Shown here piece after piece: positions 54,550-64,000 of a stretch of 64,000 bases of DNA; the first letter of the stretch is position 1, and every line of letters starts with the position of its first letter. The stretch is from Tepidimonas ignava (GTDB lineage Bacteria; Pseudomonadota; Gammaproteobacteria; Burkholderiales; Burkholderiaceae_C). The stretch covers positions 186,001-250,000 of the forward strand of contig NZ_SMAH01000001.1 in assembly GCF_004342625.1 (NCBI RefSeq). The letters are read 5' to 3'. The position numbers and the translations under genes were made by a program. The notes under the pieces are model-generated. The model searched no databases. It was not told the DNA's origin and saw only the letters and a list, made by a program, of their open reading frames with translations.

Positions 54550-55701
54550 ATGACGGCCAATTTGCTCGATTTCGACCTCGAGGGGTTGGCCGCCTGGTGC
54601 GAGCGGCTGGGCCACAAGCGCTTTCGCGCGGTGCAGCTGTTTCGCTGGATCCACCAAAAAGGGGTGGCCGACTTCGACGCCATGAGCGACCTGGCGCGCG
54701 ACCTGCGCCAGCGTCTGCCGGCGTTGGCGCAGGTGCGCGCGCTGCCGGTGTTGGCCGAGCACGTGTCGAGCGACGGCACCATCAAGTGGCTGTTCGACGT
54801 TGGCGACGGCAACGCGGTCGAAACGGTCTACATCCCCGAAGACGACCGCGGCACGCTGTGCGTGTCGAGCCAGGCCGGTTGCGCGGTGGCCTGCCGCTTT
54901 TGCGCCACCGGCCATCAGGGTTTCAGCCGCAACCTGACCACCGGCGAGATCATCGCCCAGCTGTGGTACGCCGAGCACACGCTGCGGCGCCGCTTCGGCA
55001 CGCACGAGCGCGTCATTTCCAACGTGGTCATGATGGGCATGGGTGAGCCGCTGCAAAACTACGCGGCGCTGGTGCCGGCGTTGCGGGTGATGCTGGACGA
55101 CCACGGCTACGGCCTGTCGCGCCGGCGTGTCACCGTGTCCACCTCGGGCGTGGTGCCGATGATCGATCGGCTGGCGCAGGATTGCCCTGTGGCGCTGGCC
55201 GTGTCGCTGCACGCGCCCAACGACGCGCTGCGCAACGAGCTGGTGCCGCTGAACCGCAAATACCCGCTGGCCGAGCTGCTCGACGCCTGCCTGCGCTACC
55301 TGCCGGCCGCCCCGCGCGACTTCATCACGTTGGAGTACTGCATGCTCGATGGCGTCAACGACACGTTGGCGCACGCCGAGCAACTGGTCACCCTGCTGCG
55401 CACCCACCGCGGCCAGGGGGTGCCGTGCAAGGTCAACCTGATTCCATTCAACCCGTTTGCAGCGTCGGGCCTGCGGCGCTCGCGCCCCGAAGTGGTCAAG
55501 GCGTTTGCCGACCACCTCAACGGCGCCGGTATCGTCACCACCGTGCGCAAAACCCGCGGTGACGACATCGACGCCGCCTGCGGCCAACTGGCGGGCGACG
55601 TGCTGGATCGCACGCGGGTGCGTGAGCGCTTGGCGCGCCGCGGCACGCTGCGGCTGGCCGTCGAGCGCACGCAGCCCGCTGCCCAGGAGGCCGCGGCATG
55701 A
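54550..55701 (+). CDS. rlmN: Dual-specificity RNA methyltransferase RlmN
   Basis: RlmN is a radical-SAM enzyme that methylates C2 of adenosine 2503 in 23S rRNA and adenosine 37 in some tRNAs. The 383-residue product has the cluster motif CAVACRFC (Cys111, Cys115, Cys118), [31 protein letters not shown] and the C-terminal cysteine region [19 protein letters not shown]. It overlaps pilW by four bases. Confidence 0.96.
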   Translation: MTANLLDFDLEGLAAWCERLGHKRFRAVQLFRWIHQKGVADFDAMSDLARDLRQRLPALAQVRALPVLAEHVSSDGTIKWLFDVGDGNAVETVYIPEDDRGTLCVSSQAGCAVACRFCATGHQGFSRNLTTGEIIAQLWYAEHTLRRRFGTHERVISNVVMMGMGEPLQNYAALVPALRVMLDDHGYGLSRRRVTVSTSGVVPMIDRLAQDCPVALAVSLHAPNDALRNELVPLNRKYPLAELLDACLRYLPAAPRDFITLEYCMLDGVNDTLAHAEQLVTLLRTHRGQGVPCKVNLIPFNPFAASGLRRSRPEVVKAFADHLNGAGIVTTVRKTRGDDIDAACGQLAGDVLDRTRVRERLARRGTLRLAVERTQPAAQEAAA

Positions 55702-56504
55702 GCCGTGCGCTGCGCGGGTGGCCAGCGGCGGTGCTGGCGCTGCTGCTGGCCGCCACCCTGGTGGGGTGCGCCGGTGGGACACGTCCGCCCGGGGCGGGGC
55801 AGGACTGGGTGACCGAATCCGACGAGCCACCGCAGCGCAAGCGCGCCCGCACCCGTGTGGAGCTGGCGGCGGGCTACTTCGAGCAAGGCCAATACACGGT
55901 GGCGCTGGATGAGGTCAAGCAGGCCATCCAGATCGACCCGGCGTACGCCGCCGCGTTCAACCTGCGTGGCCTCATTTACACCGCACTGCGCGACAGCCGG
56001 CTGGCCGAAGACAGCTTCCAGCAGGCCCTGCGGCTGGATGCGCGTGACGGTGACACATGGCACAACTACGGCTGGATGCTGTGCCAGGAGGGGCGCTACC
56101 CGGCGTCGTTCGACGCGCTGCGCCGCGCGCTGGACACGCCCGGCTACCGCGGCGTGGCGCGCACCTGGCTGGCGCTGGGCGTGTGCCAGGCCCGCGCGGG
56201 CGAGCCGGGGCAAGCCGAACGGTCGCTGGTGCGCGCGTTCGAGCTCGACCCCGGCAACCCCATCACGATGTACAACCTGGCGTTGCTGCTGCACCAGCGG
56301 GGTGATGACGAGCGTGCGCGGTTTTATGCACGGCGCCTGAACAACTCCGAGCTGGCCAACGCCGAGTCGCTGTGGCTCGGCGTCAAGATCGAACGTCGCC
56401 TGGGCAACCGCGAAGCGGCGCAGCAACTGGGCGAGCAGCTGCGCCGTCGCTTCCCGGCCTCGCGCGAAGCCGGGTCCTACGAGCGGGGGGCGTTCGATGA
56501 ATGA
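55698..56504 (+). CDS. pilW: Type IV pilus biogenesis/stability lipoprotein PilW (PilF-like)
   Basis: A TPR lipoprotein that helps assemble the PilQ secretin. The 268-residue product has a lipoprotein signal (lipobox LVGC, Cys24) and TPR repeats: [60 protein letters not shown] and [20 protein letters not shown]. The gene order rlmN-pilW-rodZ-ispG is typical. Its end overlaps the rodZ start by 8 bp. Confidence 0.92.
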   Translation: MSRALRGWPAAVLALLLAATLVGCAGGTRPPGAGQDWVTESDEPPQRKRARTRVELAAGYFEQGQYTVALDEVKQAIQIDPAYAAAFNLRGLIYTALRDSRLAEDSFQQALRLDARDGDTWHNYGWMLCQEGRYPASFDALRRALDTPGYRGVARTWLALGVCQARAGEPGQAERSLVRAFELDPGNPITMYNLALLLHQRGDDERARFYARRLNNSELANAESLWLGVKIERRLGNREAAQQLGEQLRRRFPASREAGSYERGAFDE

Positions 56505-57402
56505 CACGGCGCCGATCCACCCGGCCTTGGACGCAGGCCACCAACTGCGCCTGGCGCGCGAGCGCGCCGGTTTGCCGATCGAAACCCTGGCGGCCGTGCT
56601 GAAGGTGCCGGTGCAGCGCCTGCAGGCGCTGGAAGCGGGCGCCTACGACGCGCTGCCCGACGCCACGTTTACCCGCGCCCTGGCGCTGAGCGTGTGCCGG
56701 GCGCTCAAGCTCGACCCCGCGCCGATTCTGGCCGCCCTGCCCAGCACCGCAGCACCGCGCCTGGTGCCGGTCAGCGGCGACCTGGCCGCGCCGATGCCGC
56801 GCGAGGAGCAGCCGCTCGCGTTCGCCGACCCAGGCAACCACGCTCGACGCCTGCCATGGCTGCTGGCGCTGCTGCTGTTGGTGGCGGCCGTGCTGGCGTG
56901 GTGGTGGTTGCCGCAGCGTTCGCCAGAGGGGCTAGGGTTGACCGCGTCCCCGTCGGCGGACCAGCCTGCGCCGCCTGCCGCGCCGCAGGTGGCCTCTGCG
57001 CCCCCACCGGCGGCCGAGGCGTCCCCGACGGCGCCACCAGCGTCGCCAGCGCCTCAACCCACGCCACCCGCCGGGCCGGCGGTCGAGCCAACCACGCCGG
57101 CGCCGAACGTGGCACCCCCCAGTGCGGCGTCGTCGGCCACCACCGCGGCGGCCCCCGCGGCCGACGCGCTGCTGACCGTGCGCGTTGCGGCCACCAGTTG
57201 GGTGCAGGTCGTGGGGGCATCCGGGCGCGTGCTGCTGCAGCGCAACGTACAGCCGGGCGAGGTGGTCAGCCTGCCGGCCGACGACGCGCCGCTGGCCGTC
57301 ACCGTGGGCCGGGCGGACGCGACCCAGGTGAGCGTGCGGGGCCAGCCGTTCGACCTGATGCCCGTGACGCGCAACAACGTGGCCCGTTTCGAGGTTCGCT
57401 GA
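56497..57402 (+). CDS. rodZ: Cytoskeletal transmembrane protein RodZ (helix-turn-helix, DUF4115)
   Basis: RodZ connects MreB to the elongation machinery. The 301-residue product has a cytoplasmic HTH domain at about 10-80 ([20 protein letters not shown]), one membrane helix at about 118-138 ([19 protein letters not shown]), and a long proline/alanine-rich periplasmic linker. The C-terminal DUF4115 domain at about 225-301 has [20 protein letters not shown]. The layout matches RodZ and the neighbours agree. Confidence 0.9.
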   Translation: MNDTAPIHPALDAGHQLRLARERAGLPIETLAAVLKVPVQRLQALEAGAYDALPDATFTRALALSVCRALKLDPAPILAALPSTAAPRLVPVSGDLAAPMPREEQPLAFADPGNHARRLPWLLALLLLVAAVLAWWWLPQRSPEGLGLTASPSADQPAPPAAPQVASAPPPAAEASPTAPPASPAPQPTPPAGPAVEPTTPAPNVAPPSAASSATTAAAPAADALLTVRVAATSWVQVVGASGRVLLQRNVQPGEVVSLPADDAPLAVTVGRADATQVSVRGQPFDLMPVTRNNVARFEVR

Positions 57403-57412
57403 TCGCCACACC

Positions 57413-58708
57413 ATGACCGCCACCGCCACACCCCCGTGCCTGCCGACCGAGGCTGAGCGCCCGATCCCGCTGGGCGGTCCCGCGCCGCGCCGCTCGCGCC
57501 AAGGGGTGGTGGCGTGGGGCGGCAACCGCGTCACCGTGGGGGGCGACGCGCCGGTGCGCGTGCAGTCGATGACCAACACCGACACCGCCGACGCCATCGC
57601 CACCGCGATCCAGGTCAAGGAGCTGGCGCAAGCGGGGTCGGAGTTGGTGCGCATCACGGTCAACAACGACGAGGCCGCCCGGGCGGTGCCGCACATCCGC
57701 GAGCAGCTCGACCGCATGGGGGTGGACGTGCCCCTGATCGGCGACTTTCATTTCAACGGGCACCGCCTGCTGGCCGACCACCCGGCGATGGCCGAGGCGC
57801 TGTCCAAGTACCGCATCAACCCCGGCAACGTCGGCCGCGGCGACAAAAAAGACAAGCAGTTTGCGCAGATGGTCGAAGCCGCGTTGCGCCATGGGCGGCC
57901 GGTGCGCATCGGCGTCAACTGGGGCAGCCTGGATCAGGAGCTGCTGGCCGAGTTGATGGACCGCAACGCCCGCCGGGCGCAACCGTGGGACGCGCGCCAG
58001 GTGATGTACGAGGCGCTGATCACGTCGGCGCTGGCCTCGGCGCAGCGGGCGATGGCGCTGGGCATGGCGCCGCAGGACATCGTGCTGTCGTGCAAGGTGT
58101 CCAACGCGCAGGACCTGATCGCCGTGTACCAAGAACTGGCGCGCCGCTGCGACCACCCCCTGCACCTGGGTCTGACCGAAGCCGGCATGGGCACCAAGGG
58201 CACGGTGGCGTCGGCGGCGGCGCTGGCCGTGCTGCTGCAGCAGGGCATCGGCGACACCATCCGCGTCAGCCTCACCCCCCAGCCGGGCGAGCCGCGCACG
58301 CAGGAGGTCGTCGTGGCGCTGGAGATTTTGCAGGCGCTGGGGCTGCGTGCTTTCGTGCCCAGCGTGACCGCCTGCCCCGGGTGCGGGCGCACCACCAGCA
58401 CCGTGTTTCAGCAGCTGGCCAAACAGATCGACGACCACCTGCGCGCCGCCATGCCCGAGTGGCGTCGCCGCTACCCCGGCGTGGAAAACCTCAAGGTGGC
58501 CGTCATGGGCTGCATCGTCAACGGGCCAGGCGAAAGCAAACACGCCGACATCGGCATCAGCCTGCCCGGCACCGGCGAGGCCCCGGCCGCTCCGGTGTAC
58601 CTGGACGGCCACAAGGTGGCCACGCTGCGCGGCGAGCGCATCGCCGAGGAGTTCCGTGACATCGTCGAAGCGTACGTGGCACGCCGCTGGGGCGTGCACG
58701 GCCATTGA
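57413..58708 (+). CDS. ispG: 4-hydroxy-3-methylbut-2-en-1-yl diphosphate synthase
   Basis: IspG (GcpE) is an iron-sulfur enzyme of the MEP isoprenoid pathway. The 431-residue product has [59 protein letters not shown] and the 4Fe-4S cysteines in [11 protein letters not shown] and [18 protein letters not shown]. The N-terminal 30 residues are a variable extension. It follows rodZ by 10 bp. Confidence 0.96.
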   Translation: MTATATPPCLPTEAERPIPLGGPAPRRSRQGVVAWGGNRVTVGGDAPVRVQSMTNTDTADAIATAIQVKELAQAGSELVRITVNNDEAARAVPHIREQLDRMGVDVPLIGDFHFNGHRLLADHPAMAEALSKYRINPGNVGRGDKKDKQFAQMVEAALRHGRPVRIGVNWGSLDQELLAELMDRNARRAQPWDARQVMYEALITSALASAQRAMALGMAPQDIVLSCKVSNAQDLIAVYQELARRCDHPLHLGLTEAGMGTKGTVASAAALAVLLQQGIGDTIRVSLTPQPGEPRTQEVVVALEILQALGLRAFVPSVTACPGCGRTTSTVFQQLAKQIDDHLRAAMPEWRRRYPGVENLKVAVMGCIVNGPGESKHADIGISLPGTGEAPAAPVYLDGHKVATLRGERIAEEFRDIVEAYVARRWGVHGH

Positions 58709-58782
58709 CCCGGTGGGCGCCGCGCGGCCCTCGTCCCGCAAGGCGGGGTGTGGCCCGCGCCGCCCCCATTGAACCATCCATC

Positions 58783-60081
58783 ATGAGCGAACGCATCACC
58801 GCCGTCAAAGGCATGAACGACATCGCGCCGCCCGACTCGGCGCACTGGGAGTGGCTGGAAGCGCGCGTGCGCGCGCTGCTGGCCCGCTACGGCTACCGCA
58901 ACCTGCGCACCCCCATCGTGGAGCCGCTGGCGCTGTTTGTGCGCGGGCTGGGCGAAGTGACCGACATCGTCGAAAAGGAGATGTACGCCTTCGAAGACCG
59001 CCTCAACGGCGAACAGTTGGCGCTGCGCCCCGAGGGCACCGCCGGCGTGGTGCGGGCGGTGGTCGAACACAACCTGCTGTACGACGGGCCCAAGCGCCTG
59101 TATTACATGGGGCCGATGTTCCGCCACGAGCGGCCGCAGCGCGGGCGCTACCGGCAGTTTCACCAAATTGGCATCGAGGCGCTCGGGCTGGCCGGTCCGG
59201 AAGCCGACGCGGAGGTGATCGCGCTGGCCGCCGATCTGTGGGCCGAGCTGGGTGTGCAGGACGTGACGCTGGAGCTCAACACGCTGGGCCAGCCGGCCGA
59301 GCGCGCGGCGCACCGGCAGGCGCTGATCGCGTATTTCGAGCAGCACCGCGACCAACTCGACGCCGACGCGCAACGGCGGCTGTACACCAACCCGCTGCGC
59401 ATCCTCGACACCAAGAACCCGGCCATGCAGCCGTTGGTGGAGGCCGCCCCCAAGCTGCTGGACCACCTGGGCGCGGCGTCGCGCGCGCACTTCGAGCAAG
59501 TGTGCCGGCTGCTGGACGCGCTGGGCATTGGCTACCGCATCAACCCGCGCCTGGTGCGCGGCCTGGACTACTACCACCACACGGTGTTCGAGTTCGTCAC
59601 GACGTCGCTCGGGGCCCAAGGCACCGTCTGCGCCGGCGGCCGCTACGACGGCCTGGTGGCCGAGCTGGGTGGCAAACCCGCGCCGGGCGTGGGCTGGGCC
59701 ATGGGGGTCGAGCGGCTGCTGGAGCTGCTCAAAGCCCAGCAGCGCTTGCCCGCGGTGCCGGTGCCGGACGCCTACGCGATCGTGCCCGACGCGGCGGCGT
59801 GGCCGCAGGTGTTGCCCACGCTGCGCGCGCTGCGCGCCGCCGGGGTCGAGGTGGTCATGCACGCCAGCACCGCCGACGGGCTGGCCAGCATGAAAGCCCA
59901 ATTCAAAAAGGCCGACGCCAGCGGCGCGCGCTACGCGCTCATCTTTGGCGCCGACGAGCTGGACCAAGGCATGGTGGCGATCAAGCCGCTGCGTGAAGGT
60001 GTGGGGCCGATCACCGAGCAGCAGCGCCGACCGCTGGACCAGGCCCTGAGCTGGGCGGCCGAGCTGCGCGCCGCGCGCTAA
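58783..60081 (+). CDS. hisS: Histidyl-tRNA synthetase
   Basis: A class II aminoacyl-tRNA synthetase of 432 residues. Motif 1 precedes [20 protein letters not shown], motif 2 is in [20 protein letters not shown], the histidine-specific loop is [15 protein letters not shown], and motif 3 is near [12 protein letters not shown]. The C-terminal anticodon-binding domain follows. The ATG at 58783 gives the family start [20 protein letters not shown], while a longer reading to 58705 adds a basic stretch with no match. Confidence 0.97.
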   Translation: MSERITAVKGMNDIAPPDSAHWEWLEARVRALLARYGYRNLRTPIVEPLALFVRGLGEVTDIVEKEMYAFEDRLNGEQLALRPEGTAGVVRAVVEHNLLYDGPKRLYYMGPMFRHERPQRGRYRQFHQIGIEALGLAGPEADAEVIALAADLWAELGVQDVTLELNTLGQPAERAAHRQALIAYFEQHRDQLDADAQRRLYTNPLRILDTKNPAMQPLVEAAPKLLDHLGAASRAHFEQVCRLLDALGIGYRINPRLVRGLDYYHHTVFEFVTTSLGAQGTVCAGGRYDGLVAELGGKPAPGVGWAMGVERLLELLKAQQRLPAVPVPDAYAIVPDAAAWPQVLPTLRALRAAGVEVVMHASTADGLASMKAQFKKADASGARYALIFGADELDQGMVAIKPLREGVGPITEQQRRPLDQALSWAAELRAAR

Positions 60082-60094
60082 AGCCGCGCCCCCC

Positions 60095-60100
60095 TACAAT
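60095..60100 (+). promoter_or_regulatory. -10 box before the YfgM-like gene
   Basis: TACAAT on the plus strand 30 bp before the start codon at 60130 and 14 bp after the hisS stop. It could start a transcript for the YfgM-like gene, bamB and der. Confidence 0.5.
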
Positions 60101-60129
60101 GCGCACGATTGCACGGCAACGGACACACG

Positions 60130-60786
60130 ATGGCGGCCTACGACCTCGAAGAACAGGAACAACTCGCCCAGCTCAAGGCCTTTTGGGCGCGCTGGGGCAA
60201 CCTCATCACCTGGGCGGTGACGCTGGCCCTGCTGGTCTACGCCGGCTGGCAAGGCTGGAACTACTGGCAGCAGCGCCAGGCCGTGCAGGCCACGGCGCTG
60301 CTGGACGAGCTGGAGCAAGCCGCCCAAGGCGGTGACGTCGAGCGCGTGCGCCGGGTCTGGGCTGACCTGCAGGCGCAGGCGGCGCGGACCGAACAGGCCC
60401 GGTTGGGCGCGCTGTTGGCCGCGCGCGTGTTGGCGCAAGGCGGGCAGGCCGACGACGCGCGTGCGGCGCTGGCGTTCGTGGTGCAACGGCGCGACGACGA
60501 CGAGCTGGCCGCCGTGGCGCGGCTGCGCCAGGCCGGGCTGGCGTTGGATGCCGGCCAGCTCGACGAGGCTGAACGGCTGCTGCAACAGCCGCTGCCCGAG
60601 GCTTGGGCCCCGTGGCGGGCCGACCGGCTGGGCGACGTGCGGCAGCGTCAGGGGCAGCTCGACGCGGCGCGCGAAGCGTACTTGCAAGCGTGGCGCGCGC
60701 TGCCGGCCGAGGTCGGGTACCGCGCCATCGTCGAAGCCAAGTTGAACGCGCTCGGGGTCGACCCCGGTGCGCAGGAGCAGCGATGA
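60130..60786 (+). CDS. YfgM-like tetratricopeptide membrane protein
   Basis: A 218-residue protein with one N-terminal membrane helix (LITWAVTLALLVYAGWQGW at about 30-48) and a periplasmic TPR-like domain (COG2976). The N-terminus MAAYDLEEQEQLAQLKAFWA is typical. E. coli YfgM is an ancillary part of the SecYEG-PpiD translocon, and that role is inferred here. The stop overlaps the bamB start. The hisS-yfgM-bamB-der order is conserved. Confidence 0.88.
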   Translation: MAAYDLEEQEQLAQLKAFWARWGNLITWAVTLALLVYAGWQGWNYWQQRQAVQATALLDELEQAAQGGDVERVRRVWADLQAQAARTEQARLGALLAARVLAQGGQADDARAALAFVVQRRDDDELAAVARLRQAGLALDAGQLDEAERLLQQPLPEAWAPWRADRLGDVRQRQGQLDAAREAYLQAWRALPAEVGYRAIVEAKLNALGVDPGAQEQR

Positions 60787-61937
60787 TGAGCCACAAACAA
60801 ACGCAGGGGCAGGGGGTGGGGCGCATGCTGCGCTCGACGCTGATGGTGATGGCGATGGGCCTGGCGGCATGCTCGTCCGGCCCCAAAAAACCCCAGCCCG
60901 CGCCGCTGGAGCCGGTGGTGCCGCTGGTGGCGGCGCAGCAGGTGTGGTCGCAAAACATCGGCGCCATCGACCCGCTGCTGGTGCCGGTGGTGCGCGACGG
61001 GCTGCTGGCGCTGGCCAACGCCGCCGGCGAAGTCAGCGTGCTGCAGGCCGAAACGGGGCAGTTGCGCTGGCGCGCGGCGGCGGGCGCCCCGATGGGCGCA
61101 GGCGTGGGCTTCGACGGCCAGCGCGTGGCGCTGGTGACGCGCGACAGCGACCTGGTGGTGCTGACCCCGGCCGGTGTGGCGTGGCGCCAGCGCATCGCCG
61201 CCCGTGTGTACACGCCGCCGCTGGTGGCCGGCGAACGCGTGTTCGTGCTGGCGGGTGACCGCAGCGTCAGCGCCTTCGACGCACGCACCGGCGCAGCGCT
61301 TTGGCGCTGGACCAGCCGTGGCACCGAGCCGCTGGTGTTGCAGCAGGCCGGCGTGCTCACCGCGGTGCGCAACACGCTGGTGGCCGGCATCGGCGGCCGC
61401 CTGGTTGGCCTGGACCCCGACGCCGGGCGGGTGCTGTGGGACACGGTGGTGGCGCGCACGCGTGGCGCCACCGAAATCGAGCGGCTGGTCGACCCCGTGG
61501 GCCGCGTTGGCCGCGACGGCGACGTGCTGTGCGTGCGCGCGTTCCAGGCGGCGGTGGGGTGCGTGGACGCGGTCAGCGGGCGCACGCTGTGGAGCCAGCC
61601 GGCCGATGGCGCCGTCGGCGTGCAGGCCGACGCCGAGCGCGTGTACGGCACCGAAGCCAACGGCCGCGTGCGGGCGTGGCGCCGCAGCGATGGCGCCGAG
61701 GCGTGGTCCAACGAGCGGTTGCTGCACCGCGGGTTGAGCGCGCCGCTGGCGATCGGGCGCTCGCTGGCCATCGGTGACGCGCAAGGCTACGTGCACCTGT
61801 TGGCGCGCGCGGACGGCTCGTTGGTCAACCGCTTTGCCACCGATGGCACGCCCGTTGTCGAAGGCCCGCTGGCGGCGGGCAACACCCTGATCGCCGTCAC
61901 CCGTGCGGGTGGCGTGTACGCGTGGCGACCGCAATGA
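60783..61937 (+). CDS. bamB: Outer membrane assembly lipoprotein BamB
   Basis: BamB is the beta-propeller lipoprotein of the BAM complex. The 384-residue product has a lipoprotein signal (LAAC lipobox, Cys30 if the first ATG is used) and a series of PQQ/WD-like blades: [49 protein letters not shown] and [17 protein letters not shown]. Two adjacent ATG codons (60783, 60786) can start it. It overlaps the YfgM-like stop and the der start by four bases each. Confidence 0.93.
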   Translation: MMSHKQTQGQGVGRMLRSTLMVMAMGLAACSSGPKKPQPAPLEPVVPLVAAQQVWSQNIGAIDPLLVPVVRDGLLALANAAGEVSVLQAETGQLRWRAAAGAPMGAGVGFDGQRVALVTRDSDLVVLTPAGVAWRQRIAARVYTPPLVAGERVFVLAGDRSVSAFDARTGAALWRWTSRGTEPLVLQQAGVLTAVRNTLVAGIGGRLVGLDPDAGRVLWDTVVARTRGATEIERLVDPVGRVGRDGDVLCVRAFQAAVGCVDAVSGRTLWSQPADGAVGVQADAERVYGTEANGRVRAWRRSDGAEAWSNERLLHRGLSAPLAIGRSLAIGDAQGYVHLLARADGSLVNRFATDGTPVVEGPLAAGNTLIAVTRAGGVYAWRPQ

Positions 61938-63289
61938 GTGGCCACACCCCCGTGGTGGCGTTGGTGGGGCGCCCCAACGTCGGCAAGTCCACGTTGTTCA
62001 ACCGCCTCACGCGCAGCCGTGACGCGCTGGTGGCGGACCTGCCCGGCCTGACGCGCGACCGGCACTACGGTCAGGCGCGTTGGGGGCGGCGCGACTTCAT
62101 CGTGGTCGACACCGGGGGCTTCGAGCCTACGGCCGAGCAGGGTATCGTGCGCGAGATGGCCAAGCAGACCCGCCAGGCCGTGGCCGAGGCCGATGTGGTG
62201 CTGTTCGTCGTCGATGCCCGCGCCGGCCTGACCGCGCAGGACCACGACATCGCCGCCTACCTGCGCCGGCTGGGCAAGCCGGTGGTGCTGGTGGCCAACA
62301 AGGCCGAAGGCATGCGCGAAAGCGCGCAGTGGGCGGAGTTTTTCGAGCTTGGGCTGGGCGAGGTGGTGCCGGTGTCGGCGGCGCACGGCCAGGGTTTGCG
62401 CTCGCTGGTCGACACCGCGCTGCAGCGCCTGGGCTTGGACGAGGCCGAGCCGTCACCCGCCGACGCCACCGAGGCGGCCGAGGCTGGCGACGGCGTCATC
62501 CGGCTGGCCGTGGCCGGGCGGCCCAACGTCGGCAAGAGCACCCTGATCAACGCCTGGTTGGGCGAGGAGCGCTTGGTCGCGTTCGACTTGCCCGGCACCA
62601 CGCGCGACGCCATCCGAGTGCCGTTCGAGCGCGAGGGGCGACGCTTCGAGCTCATCGACACCGCGGGCCTGCGGCGCAAGGGCAAGGTGTTTCAGGCGGT
62701 GGAAAAATTTTCCGTCGTCAAGACCTTGCAGGCCATCGAAGGCGCGCATGTCGTGTTGCTGCTGCTGGACGCCACCGAGGGCGTGACCGAGCAAGACGCG
62801 CACATCGCGGGCTTCATTCTTGACAGCGGCCGCTCCGTGGTGCTGGCGGTCAACAAATGGGACGCGGTGGACGAGTACCAGCGCCAACTGGTGCAGCGCT
62901 CGATCGAGGCGCGGCTGGGCTTTCTGAAGCACGCGCCGCTGCACTTCATCTCGGCGCGCCAGCGGGTGGGCATCCAGGCGCTGTTCACATCCATCGTGCG
63001 CGCCTACGAGTCGGCGATGGTCAAAATGCCCACCCCGCTGCTGACCCGGCTGCTGCACGAGGCGGTGGCGTTCCAGGCCCCCAAACGCGCCGGCAACGTG
63101 CGCCCCAAGCTGCGCTACGCCCACCAAGGCGGCCACAACCCGCCGGTGATCGTTATCCACGGCAACGCGCTGCAGCACGTCGGGGACGCCTACCGGCGCT
63201 ACCTGGAAGCGCGCTTTCGCAAGGCGTTCGACCTGGTGGGCACACCGCTGCGCATCGAGCTGCGCACGCAAGACAACCCCTACGCCTGA
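61934..63289 (+). CDS. der: Ribosome-associated GTPase Der (EngA)
   Basis: Der is an essential double GTPase for 50S subunit maturation. The 451-residue product has two complete G domains. The first has GRPNVGKST at about residues 12-20, DTGG and NKAEG. The second has GRPNVGKST at about 195, DTAG and NKWD. The C-terminal KH-like domain contains [20 protein letters not shown]. The ATG at 61934 overlaps the bamB stop. An upstream in-frame GTG at 61922 adds four residues. Confidence 0.96.
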   Translation: MSGHTPVVALVGRPNVGKSTLFNRLTRSRDALVADLPGLTRDRHYGQARWGRRDFIVVDTGGFEPTAEQGIVREMAKQTRQAVAEADVVLFVVDARAGLTAQDHDIAAYLRRLGKPVVLVANKAEGMRESAQWAEFFELGLGEVVPVSAAHGQGLRSLVDTALQRLGLDEAEPSPADATEAAEAGDGVIRLAVAGRPNVGKSTLINAWLGEERLVAFDLPGTTRDAIRVPFEREGRRFELIDTAGLRRKGKVFQAVEKFSVVKTLQAIEGAHVVLLLLDATEGVTEQDAHIAGFILDSGRSVVLAVNKWDAVDEYQRQLVQRSIEARLGFLKHAPLHFISARQRVGIQALFTSIVRAYESAMVKMPTPLLTRLLHEAVAFQAPKRAGNVRPKLRYAHQGGHNPPVIVIHGNALQHVGDAYRRYLEARFRKAFDLVGTPLRIELRTQDNPYA

Positions 63290-63373
63290 CCATACGCCCA
63301 CGCGGGCGCGGCGGTCTGGTTTGTGGTAACTTCAGCATCCCGGTTTTTCAACCCTAGCAACACGGAACATATC

Positions 63374-63622
63374 GTGAGCAACAACAAGGCCCAACTCCTT
63401 CAGGACCCGTTCCTCAACCAACTGCGCCGCGAGCACGTGCCGGTGTCGATTTACCTGGTCAACGGCATCAAACTGCAAGGCCAGATCGAATCGTTCGACC
63501 AGTACGTGGTGCTGCTGCGCAACACCGTCACCCAGATGGTGTACAAGCACGCCATTTCGACCATCGTGCCGGGCCGCCCCGTGCAGTTCTCGGCCAACCA
63601 AGGCGCTGAGGACCAAGCCTGA
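63374..63622 (+). CDS. hfq: RNA chaperone Hfq
   Basis: Hfq is the hexameric Sm-like protein that matches small RNAs to mRNAs. The 82-residue product starts at a [23 protein letters not shown], then [20 protein letters not shown] and DQYVVLLRN (Sm1), and [17 protein letters not shown] (Sm2). The order der-hfq-hflX is typical. The usual ATG is absent, and the GTG gives the family start. Confidence 0.96.
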   Translation: MSNNKAQLLQDPFLNQLRREHVPVSIYLVNGIKLQGQIESFDQYVVLLRNTVTQMVYKHAISTIVPGRPVQFSANQGAEDQA

Positions 63623-63663
63623 GCACCCCGCTGGAAACGACGGCTGCCCCGGCTGGCCCGGCC

Positions 63664-64000
63664 GTGCCGGGGGTCATCCTGGTGGGGGTGGACCTCGGGC
63701 AGCCGCACTTCGACCCCACGCTGGCCGAGCTGGCCGAGCTGGCGCGCACGGCGGGCTTTGCCGTGCTGGACCGCGTGGTGTGCCGTCGCCGTGCGCCGGA
63801 CGCCGCGCTCTTTGTCGGCAAGGGCAAGGCCGATGAAATCCAGGCGCTGGCCGCCGCCCACGGCGCGCGCGAGGTGCTGTTTGACCAAGCGCTCAGCCCC
63901 GCCCAGCAGCGCAACCTGGAGCGCCATCTCAAGCTGCCGGTCAACGACCGCGTGTTGCTGATCCTCAACATCTTCGCCCAGCGTGCCCGCAGCCACGAGG
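63664..64000 (+). CDS. hflX: GTPase HflX (3' truncated by window end)
   Basis: The start of an HflX-family ribosome-splitting GTPase. The visible 112 residues hold the N-terminal HflX domain: VILVGVDLGQPHFDPTLAEL, VCRRRAPDAALFVGKGKADE, VLFDQALSPAQQRNLERHL and VLLILNIFAQRARSHE. The GTP-binding domain lies beyond the window. No ATG or TTG lies in frame between the stop at 63607-63609 and GTG 63664. The frame is open and partly family-like from CTG 63619, which overlaps the hfq stop, so a rare CTG start is the alternative. Confidence 0.88.
   Translation, partial: MPGVILVGVDLGQPHFDPTLAELAELARTAGFAVLDRVVCRRRAPDAALFVGKGKADEIQALAAAHGAREVLFDQALSPAQQRNLERHLKLPVNDRVLLILNIFAQRARSHE

Overview
The window is about 64 kb of high-GC, gene-dense bacterial chromosome. 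Protein sequences and gene order point to a betaproteobacterium of the order Burkholderiales, most like Comamonadaceae or relatives. Supporting evidence is the rpsF-priB-rpsR-rplI order, the divergent lptFG/pepA-holC arrangement, a zapB-like/zapA pair followed by 6S RNA, the pilW-rodZ-ispG-hisS-yfgM-bamB-der-hfq-hflX run, and a CysB-type regulator. I see no phage, insertion sequence, CRISPR array, rRNA or tRNA. Both ends cut genes: a TerC-family gene on the left and hflX on the right.

Layout. (1) 1-16.5 kb: mostly housekeeping genes. These are terC-like, argA diverging from hrpA, an aminotransferase with cysB and lptG-lptF on the minus strand, pepA-holC on the plus strand, a branched-chain amino-acid binding lipoprotein, a SWIB-domain protein with a histone-H1-like tail, a TSUP permease, and the zapB-like/zapA pair with an adjacent 6S RNA. 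(2) 16.5-32 kb: a cobalamin cluster of 15 co-oriented genes headed by a cobalamin riboswitch. It holds btuB, cobB, a signal-less substrate-binding-like protein, cobU, btuF-btuC-btuD, cobO, bioB, cobD, cobC, cobQ, cobT, cobS and a CobC-like phosphatase. Together they cover uptake of corrinoids, amidation, adenosylation and nucleotide-loop assembly. No corrin-ring genes are in the window. Biotin synthase sits inside the run. (3) 32-49 kb: a carbon-uptake and signalling region. It has a DUF4212 small subunit with its sodium/solute symporter, a lytic transglycosylase, ppsR diverging from ppsA, a symporter-fused histidine kinase, a stand-alone receiver, a degenerate kinase fused to a DEDDh exonuclease, a PIN/RHH toxin-antitoxin pair, a CBS-DUF294 protein, and a second symporter with a long hydrophilic insert and an EF-hand-like loop. 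(4) 49-64 kb: the ribosomal-protein operon rpsF-priB-rpsR-rplI, bamD diverging from rluD-scpB-rluB, then ndk, rlmN, pilW, rodZ, ispG, hisS, a YfgM-like protein, bamB, der, hfq and hflX.

The least ordinary parts are the kinase-exonuclease fusion and its neighbours in region 3, the EF-hand-like loops in both symporters, and two features of the B12 cluster: embedded bioB and a binding protein without an export signal. Many long reading frames opposite real genes are by-products of the GC-rich third codon position and were left out.
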